A stretch of 64,000 nucleotides of DNA. Source: Brevibacillus formosus (lineage in GTDB: Bacteria > Bacillota > Bacilli > Brevibacillales > Brevibacillaceae). Made by a program: the position numbers and the translations under genes. Shown here one piece after another: positions 15,001 through 24,500 of the stretch; within the stretch, counting starts at the first letter, position 1; the number at the start of each line of letters is the position of its first letter. The notes beneath the pieces are model-generated. The model did no database searches, was not told the DNA's origin, and was given only the letters and a program-made list of their open reading frames with translations. Where the stretch lies: positions 248,001 through 312,000 of the forward strand of contig NZ_PXZL01000020.1 of the NCBI RefSeq assembly GCF_003013405.1. Reading direction: 5' to 3'.

Positions 15001-17452
15001 TCTTGTGATTATTGATCAAATTGGCAGGGAACGAGTTGATCTCCGTTTCCTTCCGAAGCAAATATTGATTGTTGTACTCGAATGTCGTATTCGAATAATA
15101 CGGATCGCCCGAAGCGGAGGTAGATTGGGTTCTGGCTGCCTTCAACACAGAGAAGGTCCGGAAGCCCCACGGATTTACACCCTCTGCATCATACGTCCAT
15201 GTACTCACAATCCCGTCCGGTGCAATCTGCTTGATCAGCTGTCCGTAATCGTTATATTCCAAATACGTCTCTTGAGCGTAATTGTTGATCTTGGCCGCAT
15301 ACCGTGAGCGATTGGAAAGGTTTGGGTCTTTCAAGTAGGAATTGTAAACATCCAGATCACTCACTGCCGATGTCGGTTCCAGGAAAACGTATTGATACGT
15401 CGGCCTTGTATTCCGGCCGGAATAAGCATAGGTTGTGTACGTAGTTGGGTTGTACTCGACCCGATACTTCGCGCCAGATACATTCGTTCCGCCTTTGCTC
15501 ACGCCTGTTGTCTTCTCGCTTCGCAGCAACGGATTTCCGTCTTGATTGACCTTGTAAATGGAATTCTTCGTGTAACGGGATGCCTCAGATTCTGTGACGT
15601 GGATGGTATCCCCATGGCGTTCCGCAAAATTCTTCAATCTAGGCAGTTGTTCCTTTGGTACCTTCCATATCTCGCGGAGGTTGTCGTTATTGGCATAGTT
15701 CTTTTCCAGCTTATACGTATTGGTTCCTTTCGGCGTTTTCTGCGTATAGCTGTACGATACTTTATTAACCGGATGATAGGCTACATAGCTCAGTGCATAC
15801 TTGTCCTGAAAAATCCGTACGAGACCGTCATTGAACGTAGTTTGACCTAGTTGATAGGGACGATATTCGTAGTTGATTTTTAATCCTTGCAACGGATAGG
15901 AAACCTCTTGCATAAGCAAGTAATCGATTTCCTTACGCTTCTTTGTATCCGATTCCCAGTACTTTGCTGAATCTTGAAGAGTTTGATCAGTAGGGAGCTT
16001 GTCCAGCGTGTATTCTTTGTTCAAATTGAAATAAGCAATACCCTTGGTAGTAGGATTATGATAGGAATAATTTGCTACTGTATAAGGACCGCTTCCACTA
16101 CCTGCTGTCGGCAGGACTTCTACTCGAACAAGCTGATCGTAACTTCTCAATGCGAACTTTCGTTCAAAGTGGTAGCGAATGTGCTTGAGCACAGTAGTCT
16201 CAGTTTTATCTTTATAGACAATCAAGTCTTGCGTTGTGTTGTTTTGCTTTCGTTTCAGCACCACATAACGACCGACACTGTCTTCAATGCTGACTGGCTC
16301 TCCGTCGCTGTTAACGTTGTATTTGATCGTGTCCCCATAAATATTGGATTTGACGACCGTTCCAGACTTTACATCAAATTCATATCTCAGATTACGGTAA
16401 TACAACGTGTACTTCTGATTCACTTTGTCAGTGATGAACATGATGTCCTTATACGGATAATTCACAAACTTGTTGAACCGATATTCTAAAGATGTCCCGT
16501 CCTCTAAGCTAATGTAATAACGATTCGCCGTTGGACTCTTGTCTATGTTGGTGGAGTAAATTTGCTGGCCTGGATTATAGGGGTCGTCCCTTACCGTGGC
16601 TGCCTGCTCCCGCGTGACGACATCCAGTCTTGGCATATTAAAATCCCAACCGGTTGCAAATTTCTCATTGGTTAGGGCTTCATTCTTGTCTAGATCATCG
16701 TCCCAGCTTGGTACACTGATTTTACTGCTCAGGGAGTGGTATCTGCGCTTTATATCCAGATCCAGTCCATGCTTTCCTGGCAAGTAGAGATCTTGCTCGA
16801 CCAGGTTCGCAGCTCGATATACATCATCTACGGCTTGCTCTGTTTTTGAACGAGCAAAGCGAAACTCTTGATCTTTTTCTGTGTAGAGAACTTCTGGAGG
16901 AGTTGTATTCACTGCTTGAATGTCGAGCGTTTCTTCCAGACTCTTGAGTTCATTTACTTTCGATTGTACGAGAGGAGTAAGGCGATTTAAGAGGGCCTTA
17001 TTTTCCTGACTGAAATGATCGAATTGAGAAATAAGCTGGTCACTGTAAAAAGCTTTGACTTCTGCTTGTTCTTCGATTGTGAGCAGCTGCAATAGATCTG
17101 GATAGAAATAGGCAGCGTATTTTAGTAAGGTTCGGTCGAATGTTTGGTGTATTTCGATTGCTGTGTTTGCATCCAGTTGGGTCCATGTTAGTGAAGCGAT
17201 ATCCTCGGCGTTATATGATGCCGGATTTTTTGCTTCTCTTTTTTCTGGTAAAGGGTTGAGATTTTGCTCTGAGATGGATCGCTGGATTTCATCTATTGTC
17301 TGGTTTGGAGTTGATGCTTCTATACTTTGTGTATTATCCGAATTTGGCAGTAACAGATCATTCGCGAGGATACTTGATGGTGGTATCATGGTCGTTAATA
17401 GAGCACTGCAGACCAAAAAGATCAAGATTGACTTTATCGACAGGAATTTCAT
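12044..17452 (-). CDS. Secreted RHS/YD-repeat polymorphic toxin 1
   Basis: 1802 residues. A signal peptide (MKFLSIKSILIFLVCSALLT and on) directs export. Residues about 190-1600 are YD/RHS repeats forming the toxin cage, ending with the RHS-associated core (FYYLRARYYDPKIGRFISED, then NPLSLNRYTYVHNNPQKYVD and PSGH). The unique tip is residues about 1607-1802; its last 90 residues end with GDYRIYGRFDKDRGQYIFDW plus FGKGKH, reminiscent of RelE/HigB-type mRNA-cleaving folds (inference). The middle is almost identical to the RHS protein at 36823-42288, while the N-terminal 180 residues and the tip differ. It follows a subtilase and an RCC1-repeat gene in one operon and is followed by its immunity gene. 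Like WapA/RHS toxins it should act in neighbouring cells. Confidence 0.93.
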   Translation of the reverse strand: MKFLSIKSILIFLVCSALLTTMIPPSSILANDLLLPNSDNTQSIEASTPNQTIDEIQRSISEQNLNPLPEKREAKNPASYNAEDIASLTWTQLDANTAIEIHQTFDRTLLKYAAYFYPDLLQLLTIEEQAEVKAFYSDQLISQFDHFSQENKALLNRLTPLVQSKVNELKSLEETLDIQAVNTTPPEVLYTEKDQEFRFARSKTEQAVDDVYRAANLVEQDLYLPGKHGLDLDIKRRYHSLSSKISVPSWDDDLDKNEALTNEKFATGWDFNMPRLDVVTREQAATVRDDPYNPGQQIYSTNIDKSPTANRYYISLEDGTSLEYRFNKFVNYPYKDIMFITDKVNQKYTLYYRNLRYEFDVKSGTVVKSNIYGDTIKYNVNSDGEPVSIEDSVGRYVVLKRKQNNTTQDLIVYKDKTETTVLKHIRYHFERKFALRSYDQLVRVEVLPTAGSGSGPYTVANYSYHNPTTKGIAYFNLNKEYTLDKLPTDQTLQDSAKYWESDTKKRKEIDYLLMQEVSYPLQGLKINYEYRPYQLGQTTFNDGLVRIFQDKYALSYVAYHPVNKVSYSYTQKTPKGTNTYKLEKNYANNDNLREIWKVPKEQLPRLKNFAERHGDTIHVTESEASRYTKNSIYKVNQDGNPLLRSEKTTGVSKGGTNVSGAKYRVEYNPTTYTTYAYSGRNTRPTYQYVFLEPTSAVSDLDVYNSYLKDPNLSNRSRYAAKINNYAQETYLEYNDYGQLIKQIAPDGIVSTWTYDAEGVNPWGFRTFSVLKAARTQSTSASGDPYYSNTTFEYNNQYLLRKETEINSFPANLINNHKSQSIERTYEYTNNQLYSITENFGGGKTRTQTFTAYDQYGVQPTQIALAGVELESGKSDVLNFSYEIDDKGQIKSQTYPNGSKATYDYDELGRPLSETFHNQGAKRTISYVYRDGEASGSSTDGPGIVEKIAPDQSKLITYYTPYGDTAYQEQVGTTGAKRPLVENEFTPDGMEISRTVPYGKQEQSTSYLYDWDGFVYQTTNSLGTTKHHRNNAYSDGTRYLPRLTEQTLSPNGYIATTYRDLYGKVESTEETTQSGSHHRVTNYQTDRFGKVTNKEISDGKTSQAWSMRFDHNDNLVYLQDPENNVNVYGYDGLGNLTSVLENGTTTAEYTYNSLAWKLSEKNPETKAETYTYDKSGLVKSYKDKNGVTFNYDYTPFNELKKVSSGASFYEERVYDPQSGLLLSENNHTGNSISYGYDGFHRKNRQTMMGKDYQLLYSDNDDTIDTLVYPARGAVSGSAPSLSVGYTYDNANRLNSVTIPGVGTTTYTYDISNSGETNAVSYPGQPKAMQQSVSSFGEKTALNHADGWNETNGYDIFGNITSQKRSGTNYALFVYDKLSRIKEESVEGNVKQYAYDKRGNRQVYANAPANILGSYEMKHDLFNRLQEYKDEKGTTTYTYYPGGLRATKQQTGSVTDTTHYVYLNGQVIEELTQDGRVKARNVFGNQLIWRKDYASNLEGNYYYNSHGDVVKIKAPNGNVLNTYDYDIWGNLITDKVKETISNPFMYAGEMFDKESGFYYLRARYYDPKIGRFISEDTYKGQVDNPLSLNRYTYVHNNPQKYVDPSGHQVERGVGGFEGYSSQKAEYMHWAGVAAKKAYEQGIEPEDAVRMYVPTHLQEEVLSTAVVTFNTAVWVNHGDAPNLGLATPAVGVVAAGTIKNTGKSVTKATSKFTEPWIQKDTYKYITDKFGKNAAQKFVDAMENGVVGPKGQEGIKQLSKVEKKNGVIYTHEIKVLDNELGDYRIYGRFDKDRGQYIFDWFGKGKH

Positions 17453-17474
17453 AATGCCTCCAAGAGAGATTATT

Positions 17475-17502
17475 ACTCCCCCCTTTGGGAGAAGGGGGGA
17501 GT
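17475..17502 (-). promoter_or_regulatory. GC-rich intercistronic hairpin before RHS 1
   Basis: ACTCCCCCC (17475-17483) pairs perfectly with GGGGGGAGT (17494-17502), about 25 bases before the RHS ribosome binding site (TTGGAGG). No T-run follows. An analogous hairpin precedes RHS 2 at 42311-42336. Likely mRNA stabiliser, processing site or partial attenuator. Confidence 0.6.
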
Positions 17503-17520
17503 CGTTGAACTATGAGGTGA

Positions 17521-18510
17521 TTATGGAATTGTTGTGATTTTTATGGGTTGATTACTTTTTGTATATGTACCATTCCCCAGTTGACCATAACCATTATATC
17601 CCCAAGCATAAACTGTTCCATCTGTACTTAAAGCTAAACTATGAAGCGAAGAAGATCCACTTGCGATTTCCTTAATATCTTTTAAATCCCGAACATGTAC
17701 TGGGACATTCTGTTGAATATTTGTTCCATCGCCTAGCTGTCCATGATAATTATCTCCCCAAGCGTATACCTTTCCATCTACGTCTAAAGCTAAGCTAAAT
17801 TTAGACCCAGCAGCCACAGATACAATATTGGTGAGATTGAGCACTTTATTTGGATAGGAAGTACTATAAGTATTGTTAATTCCTAACTGACCTATGGAAT
17901 TATCCCCCCAAGCCCAAACCGTTCCATCTTTTTTTATCGCAAGACCGTGGTTCCCTCCTGCTGCAATAGACTTAACATCTATTAAAGGATCAACTTTAAT
18001 TGGTTTAGTACTTTTAATTAGATTACTTCCTTCTCCCCAAATCCACACTGTACCATCTTTCTTTAAAGCAAGTCCAAAAGTGTACCCAGCGGCAATTTCA
18101 ATTACATCTGAAAGACCAACTACTTGTACAGGTGCAGTACTATCGATTCTGGTATCATTCCCCAGTTGACCATAACCATTAGATCCCCAACTCCAAACAG
18201 TTCCATCATTACGTAACGCTAACCCATAATCTGCTCCTGCAGATATTCTTGTTACATCAGTTAATCCTTTTACCTGAACAGGAACATTTTTTTGTTCAGT
18301 TGTCCCATCACCTAATTGCCCATTATTGTTTTTCCCCCAAGCCCAGACTGTCCCATCTCCCTTAAGAATTAAAGAAAATCGATCACCTGCTGCACTACTT
18401 ACCGCATTTGCTGCAGCAAGAACCGACTCTTCAGATAAAAAAAGTACTGTAAAAATAACCAAGATAACATTACATATCTTTTTTGATATTTTTATTATTT
18501 TCTTTTCCAT
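17521..18510 (-). CDS. Secreted RCC1-repeat (beta-propeller) protein
   Basis: 329 residues: signal peptide (MEKKIIKISKKICNVILVIF and on), then six RCC1 blades of about 48 residues, each with the GTVWAWGxNxxGQLG pattern (third blade degenerate: IWGEGSN). RCC1 propellers bind proteins or carbohydrates. It starts 16 bases after the subtilase stop, with GGAGTG as binding site, and precedes the RHS gene, so it belongs to the same operon. The subtilase itself ends in single RCC1 units, so this gene may have been split from it or serve as its partner. Locus 2 lacks it. Confidence 0.85.
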   Translation of the reverse strand: MEKKIIKISKKICNVILVIFTVLFLSEESVLAAANAVSSAAGDRFSLILKGDGTVWAWGKNNNGQLGDGTTEQKNVPVQVKGLTDVTRISAGADYGLALRNDGTVWSWGSNGYGQLGNDTRIDSTAPVQVVGLSDVIEIAAGYTFGLALKKDGTVWIWGEGSNLIKSTKPIKVDPLIDVKSIAAGGNHGLAIKKDGTVWAWGDNSIGQLGINNTYSTSYPNKVLNLTNIVSVAAGSKFSLALDVDGKVYAWGDNYHGQLGDGTNIQQNVPVHVRDLKDIKEIASGSSSLHSLALSTDGTVYAWGYNGYGQLGNGTYTKSNQPIKITTIP

Positions 18511-18526
18511 TTATCTTCACTCCATT

Positions 18527-21500
18527 TTAATGTTCATGTGTTTTAACAGGAACCAAGCTGTTTTGTACGCTATTAATCCCAAGTTGACCTTTTTCATTGT
18601 AGCCCCATGCCCATACACTTCCGTCTTCTTTCACCATCAACGTGTGTGCTCCACCTGCTGACAAGCGATTGACTTTTGTTTCTGTCTCCTTGACTTCCAC
18701 AGGGACTGTGATCGTTTTGTCATAGTAACTGACTGTAATGGTCGTTGTTCCTACCGATACAGCGGTTATCACGCCTCCTGCATCTACTGATGCAACCGTA
18801 GGGTTACTGCTCCTATACATCGATTGCGTCGTGACATCTTGGGTGCTGTTATTGGCATAAGTCACCGTGATTTGCAATGGCTTGCTTTGCGACGTTGGCA
18901 GCAACATCGTACTTGGACTCGCTACTAGTTGCTGAGCAGAAATCACCAACATGCTTTCTACTGGAGTCGTCCGAGTTTGTATTGTTCCATCTCCTAGCTG
19001 CCCTTTCTCATTTTGACCCCATGCCCATACACTTCCGTCTTCTTTCACCATCAACGTGTGTGCTCCACCTGCTGACAAGCGATTGACTTTTGTTTCTGTC
19101 TCCTTGACTTCCACAGGGACTGTGATCGTTTTGTCATAGTAGCTGACTGTAATGGTCGTTGTTCCTACCGATACAGCGGTTATCACGCCTCCTGCATCTA
19201 CCGATGCAGCCGCAGGGTTACTGCTCTCATACATCGATTGCGTCGTGACATCTTGGGTGCTGTTATTGGCATAAGTCGCCGTGATTTGCAATGATTTGCT
19301 TTGCGACGTTGGCAGCAACATCGTACTTGGACTGGCTACTAGTTGCTGAGCAGAAATCACCAACATGCTTTCTACTGGAGTCGTCCGAGTTTGTATTGTT
19401 CCATCTCCTAGCTGCCCTTTCTCATTTTGACCCCATGCCCATACACTTCCGTCTTCTTTCACCATCAACGTGTGCGCTCCACCTGCTGACAAGCGATTGA
19501 CTTTTGTTTCTGTCTCCTTGACTTCCACAGGGACTGTGATCGTTTTGCCATAGTAGCTGACTGTAATGGTCGTTGTTCCTACCGATACAGCGGTTATCAC
19601 GCCTCCTGCATCTACCGATGCAACCGCAGGGTTACTGCTCTCATACATCGATTGCGTCGTGACATCTTGGGTGCTGTTATTGACATAAGTCGCCGTGATT
19701 TGCAATGGCTTGCTTTGCGACGTTGGCAGCAACATCGTACTTGGACTGGCTACTAGTTGCTGAGCAGAAATCACCAACATGCTTTCTACTGGAGTCGTCC
19801 GAGTTTGTATTGTTCCATCTCCTAGCTGCCCTTTCTCATTTTGACCCCATGCCCATACACTTCCGTCTTCTTTCACCATCAACGTGTGTGCTCCACCTGC
19901 TGATAAGCGCGCTATCTTACTTTCCACGCTTACTACATGTACCATTGTATTAATGGTTTTTCCTGAATGAGCAATCGTGATAGAGGTACTTCCCACTTTT
20001 AAACCGGTTAATAGTCCATCGGTAGTAACAGAAGCAATCGTTTGATCTTCAAATGTATACGAAGCTTTATTAGTTATATCCACTTCTGTACCGTCCATAA
20101 AAACTGCTTTTACAAATAAATGTTTTGTTCCATTCTCTAGCATTCTTATCTTTTCTGGTATCACTTTGATGCTTTGAATTACGTTCTCAGCAGTAACAAA
20201 AATAGGCACAGCCACACTCGCTCCCCCAAAGGAAACGGTGATGTTTGTACTACCTGCCTTAACAGCCGTAACCACCCCGTTTGAATCAACGGTTACTACT
20301 GCAGCATCTCCTGACAAGTAGAGTGCTTGTCCTGTAACATCAATTTTCTTACCATCCTTATAGGTTGCTGTTATTTGTAGCAGCTGAGTCTTCCCAACTA
20401 ACATGTTCAGACTGACTGGTGTAACCGCCAAGCTCTGCACAGGTTCTGTGACCTGAACAGGAATTGTAACGATTTTCCCACCAAAAGATACTGTTACATT
20501 AGTTAATCCGACCGCCACTCCAGTAACGGAGCCACTTGCTCCAACACTGGCAATAGTAGGTTGCGAACTCTGATAAGTCGCCTGATTCGTTACAATCGTT
20601 TGGCTGTTATCACTGTAGGTCGCTTTCACTTCCAACTGCTGATTGGCTCCTTTGCCAATGCTCACTGTCGCTGGCGTAACAGCCAAAGACACAAGAGAGA
20701 TAGCATTTCCTGAAACCGTAACAGGAATGATCGTACTTTGCCCACCGTAGCTAACCGTGATTTGGGTAGCTCCTGGCGAAAGTGCTGTTATCAGTCCACC
20801 ACTATCCACAGATGCAACATTGGCATTACTACTTGAATAAACGGCTTGCCTTGAAATATTTTCTTCAGCCCCGTTTGAGTAAGTAGCCGTGACACTAAGC
20901 TGTTGAGTACCACCTGCAACCAGCGACACTTGCACTGGGGTTCCTTTTATTTCCTGAATGGTAGCCCCTTGAACAGTTATCTGGCTGGATGCGTTTTTAC
21001 CACCATAAGAAACGGTAATCGTTGCTGTTCCTGCTTTGATCCCCGTTACGACACCTTGGCTACTCACTTGCGCAACAGCTGAATTTGAGGTGTCAAAGCT
21101 GGCAACGCTGCTGATATCTTTGCTGTTACCGTCTGAGTAATAAGCAGATGCATACAAGCGTTGGATCTGTCCCTCAGTTATTGTGGACTGCCCTGGTGCA
21201 AGGCTGATCGATGTCAAATGAACAGAAGGTGCATCAACCGTAATGGTTAACGTCTTCGACTGCCCTCCGAAGTACAACCTCGCCTTCGTCGTCCCGCCGT
21301 TCACCGCATACACAATCCCCTTGTTGATATAGGCAACCGAAGGATCTTCCACGACATATACAGCCTGCGCGCTTACATCCACCTGACTCCCGTTGTCCAA
21401 CGTTGCCATGACCTTGATCGATTTGGAGTTACCGGGTGATACATCCACCTTCTCCAGATCGAGACTCAAGGCTTTGGCTTTCTGTGGTGTAGATGCGTTT

Positions 21501-24500
21501 TGCTTTACACTTTTTGTGATATTTCCGTTCTCGTCATGATAGAAAATGACACTTTCGACTCCATTTTCTTTGATCGCCTTAATTCGATTGTTTTGATCGT
21601 ATACATACTCGTAAACCGTTCCCCCAGCCGCTGGAGCAAAAACTGTAAATAGTACATTGACTTGATTACTTTCTGTATTTGTCAGCTTAATCGTATAGGC
21701 TCCTGGCGCCAAATCATAAATGACCTCCGCTGCACTTGGCTTCTCCCTCGGTGACACTTGAACCCCATTGGAATAGACCGTTACAACAGGATACTTCTGA
21801 CTTGGATTTTTTAATTGCGTAACCATGCGATACTTTCCAGGAATGATAGCATTCATGGCGATTTCTACCGTTTGTCCATCTGGAATCGTGATATCGTTTG
21901 GCTGATTAAAAACAAAGGCTTCGCCTCCTGGCTTTGCCAGAAGCGTAGCGTAAAACGCACTTTTTCCTATAATCTTCACATAATACGTTTTTCCGGCAGC
22001 AAATACTGGATTCACTCTACCATTACTTCCTGAAGAGATCTCCTCATGATCCAGCAAGCTCGCCCCTTTATAAATAGATATATTTGCATCTGCCGCTAAT
22101 CCCGAGTCGTTATTTAACGTGAACTGATAAACTCCGCTCGTTTTTGCTGTGATTTTAAAATATTTTGCCTGATTGACAGGAAAATGCATTCGTACCGGGT
22201 TATACTCTACCAACAGATTAAAATTGCTTTCTGCCGGTTTCGTTTGGACTGTGTAGGGGCTGCTGCTATAGCTGCTAGTACCGGATGAATTGTACGCCCA
22301 AAGTATGATTGTATAAACGCGATCCGGTTGTAGGCCCGTGATGGTATGAGTGGATACGTTGCCTACCCGCTTGATCCCGCCGCCATCTACTTGAATGCCG
22401 TAGTCTGTTGCTCCTGCGACAGGACTCCAAAATACTTTAAGAGAATTCGTCTCTGCCTCTACTTTAATAATGTTAGGGGCATCTGGTTTCTTCTCGATAG
22501 TCAAGCTTCCGGGATAAACCGCTACAAAACCGCCGCGATTGGACACTTCGATGTTCGGATAGGTGCCTTCTCCAAGATCCCTGCCCCTCCAGCTAAGGGT
22601 CCAGTGACCTGAGTTGCCAGTGGTAACAAAGGTTTTTGGTCCATCGTTGCGATTCATCCTTCCAGATAAGACATCGCCTGCTTGAAGATGGGTATAGACC
22701 CCTTCCAAGGTAAAGGTCTCATCAATATCAATGACTCTCTTTGCCCCGGGAGTATAAATAACGATCTTCGGGAGAGCATCTACCAATCGGGAAGAGTAAT
22801 TCGTTGGTGTAGTCCATGCCCCGCGATTATCCTGAGCTTGAACCGTCCAGTAAACGGTTTGATACAACATTTCTTTTGTGATGGGGAAAAAATATCTGCC
22901 GGACGCATTCCCATTTTGGCTCGATTCGGAAATCGTCTCTTCTTTCTCACCCAGCTCGTTTCCGCCCGGTGTCAGTCCCACTCTTAATTTTGTTGATACG
23001 ATTTTGTCTGAAACATCATTATCCCTAAGCGAATAATTAATTAACCCTGTTCGGCCACTATCCATGATGACAAGCTCTGTATTTACGACTACAGGTGCTT
23101 GATTCGTGGCTAATAGATAGAACTCCAATTTAGCGGTACTGCCTTCAAGGATTTTCGGGGCATCGCTCTTCATTATCGCTTTTAGGCGCACATCAATGAG
23201 TGCGTTTTTTTGTATATAGCTTGTATCAAATACATAAGAACGGGCTGTACCTGTTAATTTCTCCCGTTTTACAGAAGTGACATGCCCGCCCTCGCTGATA
23301 TAAATGATTAATTCTTGCGAGGCTATATAACTTGGATACCCTTTACGGTTGTAGTAGTCCCAATCCAACGTAATCGACTGCCCTTTTGGTATTTCTGCTC
23401 GATCTTTCGGATATTTCCAATCCGCAGAAATGGTTATCGGGTCCTTTTCAGCTTGCGCTCTCATATCCAAGCTAATATCGACTTTTTCGATGAGAGATTT
23501 ACTGGATTTCTGATCGACTGCCCAGACACGAAGTGAGTAGAGATGATCTGGCTTCAAATTGCTGATGGGCAAGTTGTACGAAAATTCATTTGCGCTCTCA
23601 GACGCCGTAAAACGAGTCAGTTCATGAGGATCTTCTTCATCTAGCTGATACCAAATATGAACTTGGTCTCCGATGTTCGGATCCATCGCAATGCCTGATA
23701 TGATGATGACATCCTCTGAATTAACAGTAGTGACAGCCTTCCCTACCACTGGTGAGATCAAATAAACTTGGGGAGCAGAATTATCGTTCACCTCGGTCGT
23801 TATGTAGGTGATTTCAGGTGTCCATTTTAGAAGATCCCCAACGTTGTTTTCTCTCTGGTTGACTTGAAAAATCAGTGCGTCTCCTTCTTCAATGGAAAGC
23901 TCCTCCTGAAGCTCCACACCAATCTCATCGTTAAAGTCAATCGATTGCCAGCCTGAGGAAGGCCAAATTTGAGCATCGTTTTTCAGTAATCGGACGTTGA
24001 CCCCGTCTCCCTCTTCCACTTGGACTTTGGAAATCCAACCGCTAACGTGAATTCGTCCTGAACGCGGCGCCTTCCATTTCAGGATTGGATCTGAGCTCCC
24101 GACTTTTATCCACGTATTTCCGATGGCTGTCTCGTTTTGATTACTCTTCCATTCCTCGGCAGCCTTGTCCCACTCCAAGTCCGTGAAGCGATCTCCGCTT
24201 ACCTCCTGATAAGACCAGTTGTTCTGTCCTTGCTGATTAGAAAATTGCAGCCAAAAAGCATACGTGTCATGTATGGGTTCAACAATCGTGATTGTCTTCT
24301 CTATACTGGTTTGCTTCCCGTCTTTTTCTGTGACCAGCACCTGTAATTGGTGTTCCCCTACTTGCATTTGGTCAACTTCCAACAGATAGGAGAAACCTGG
24401 CTTTAGATGTGGTGCATCTGGGTATTTGCGCTTCATATCTGGTCGTTCAAGCCCATATTTCGCCTCGCCCAGCTTATCTCCATCCATCAAAACCTCGATT

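Noticed and set aside
12194-17537. Many plus-strand open frames opposite the RHS and subtilase genes
   Set aside because: They are antisense shadows of long repeat-rich coding frames, without ribosome binding sites, and recur in the paralogous copy for that reason.
18607-19920. Regular repeats considered as a CRISPR or satellite array
   Set aside because: Period is 414 bases, in frame, coding for protein domains; no spacers.
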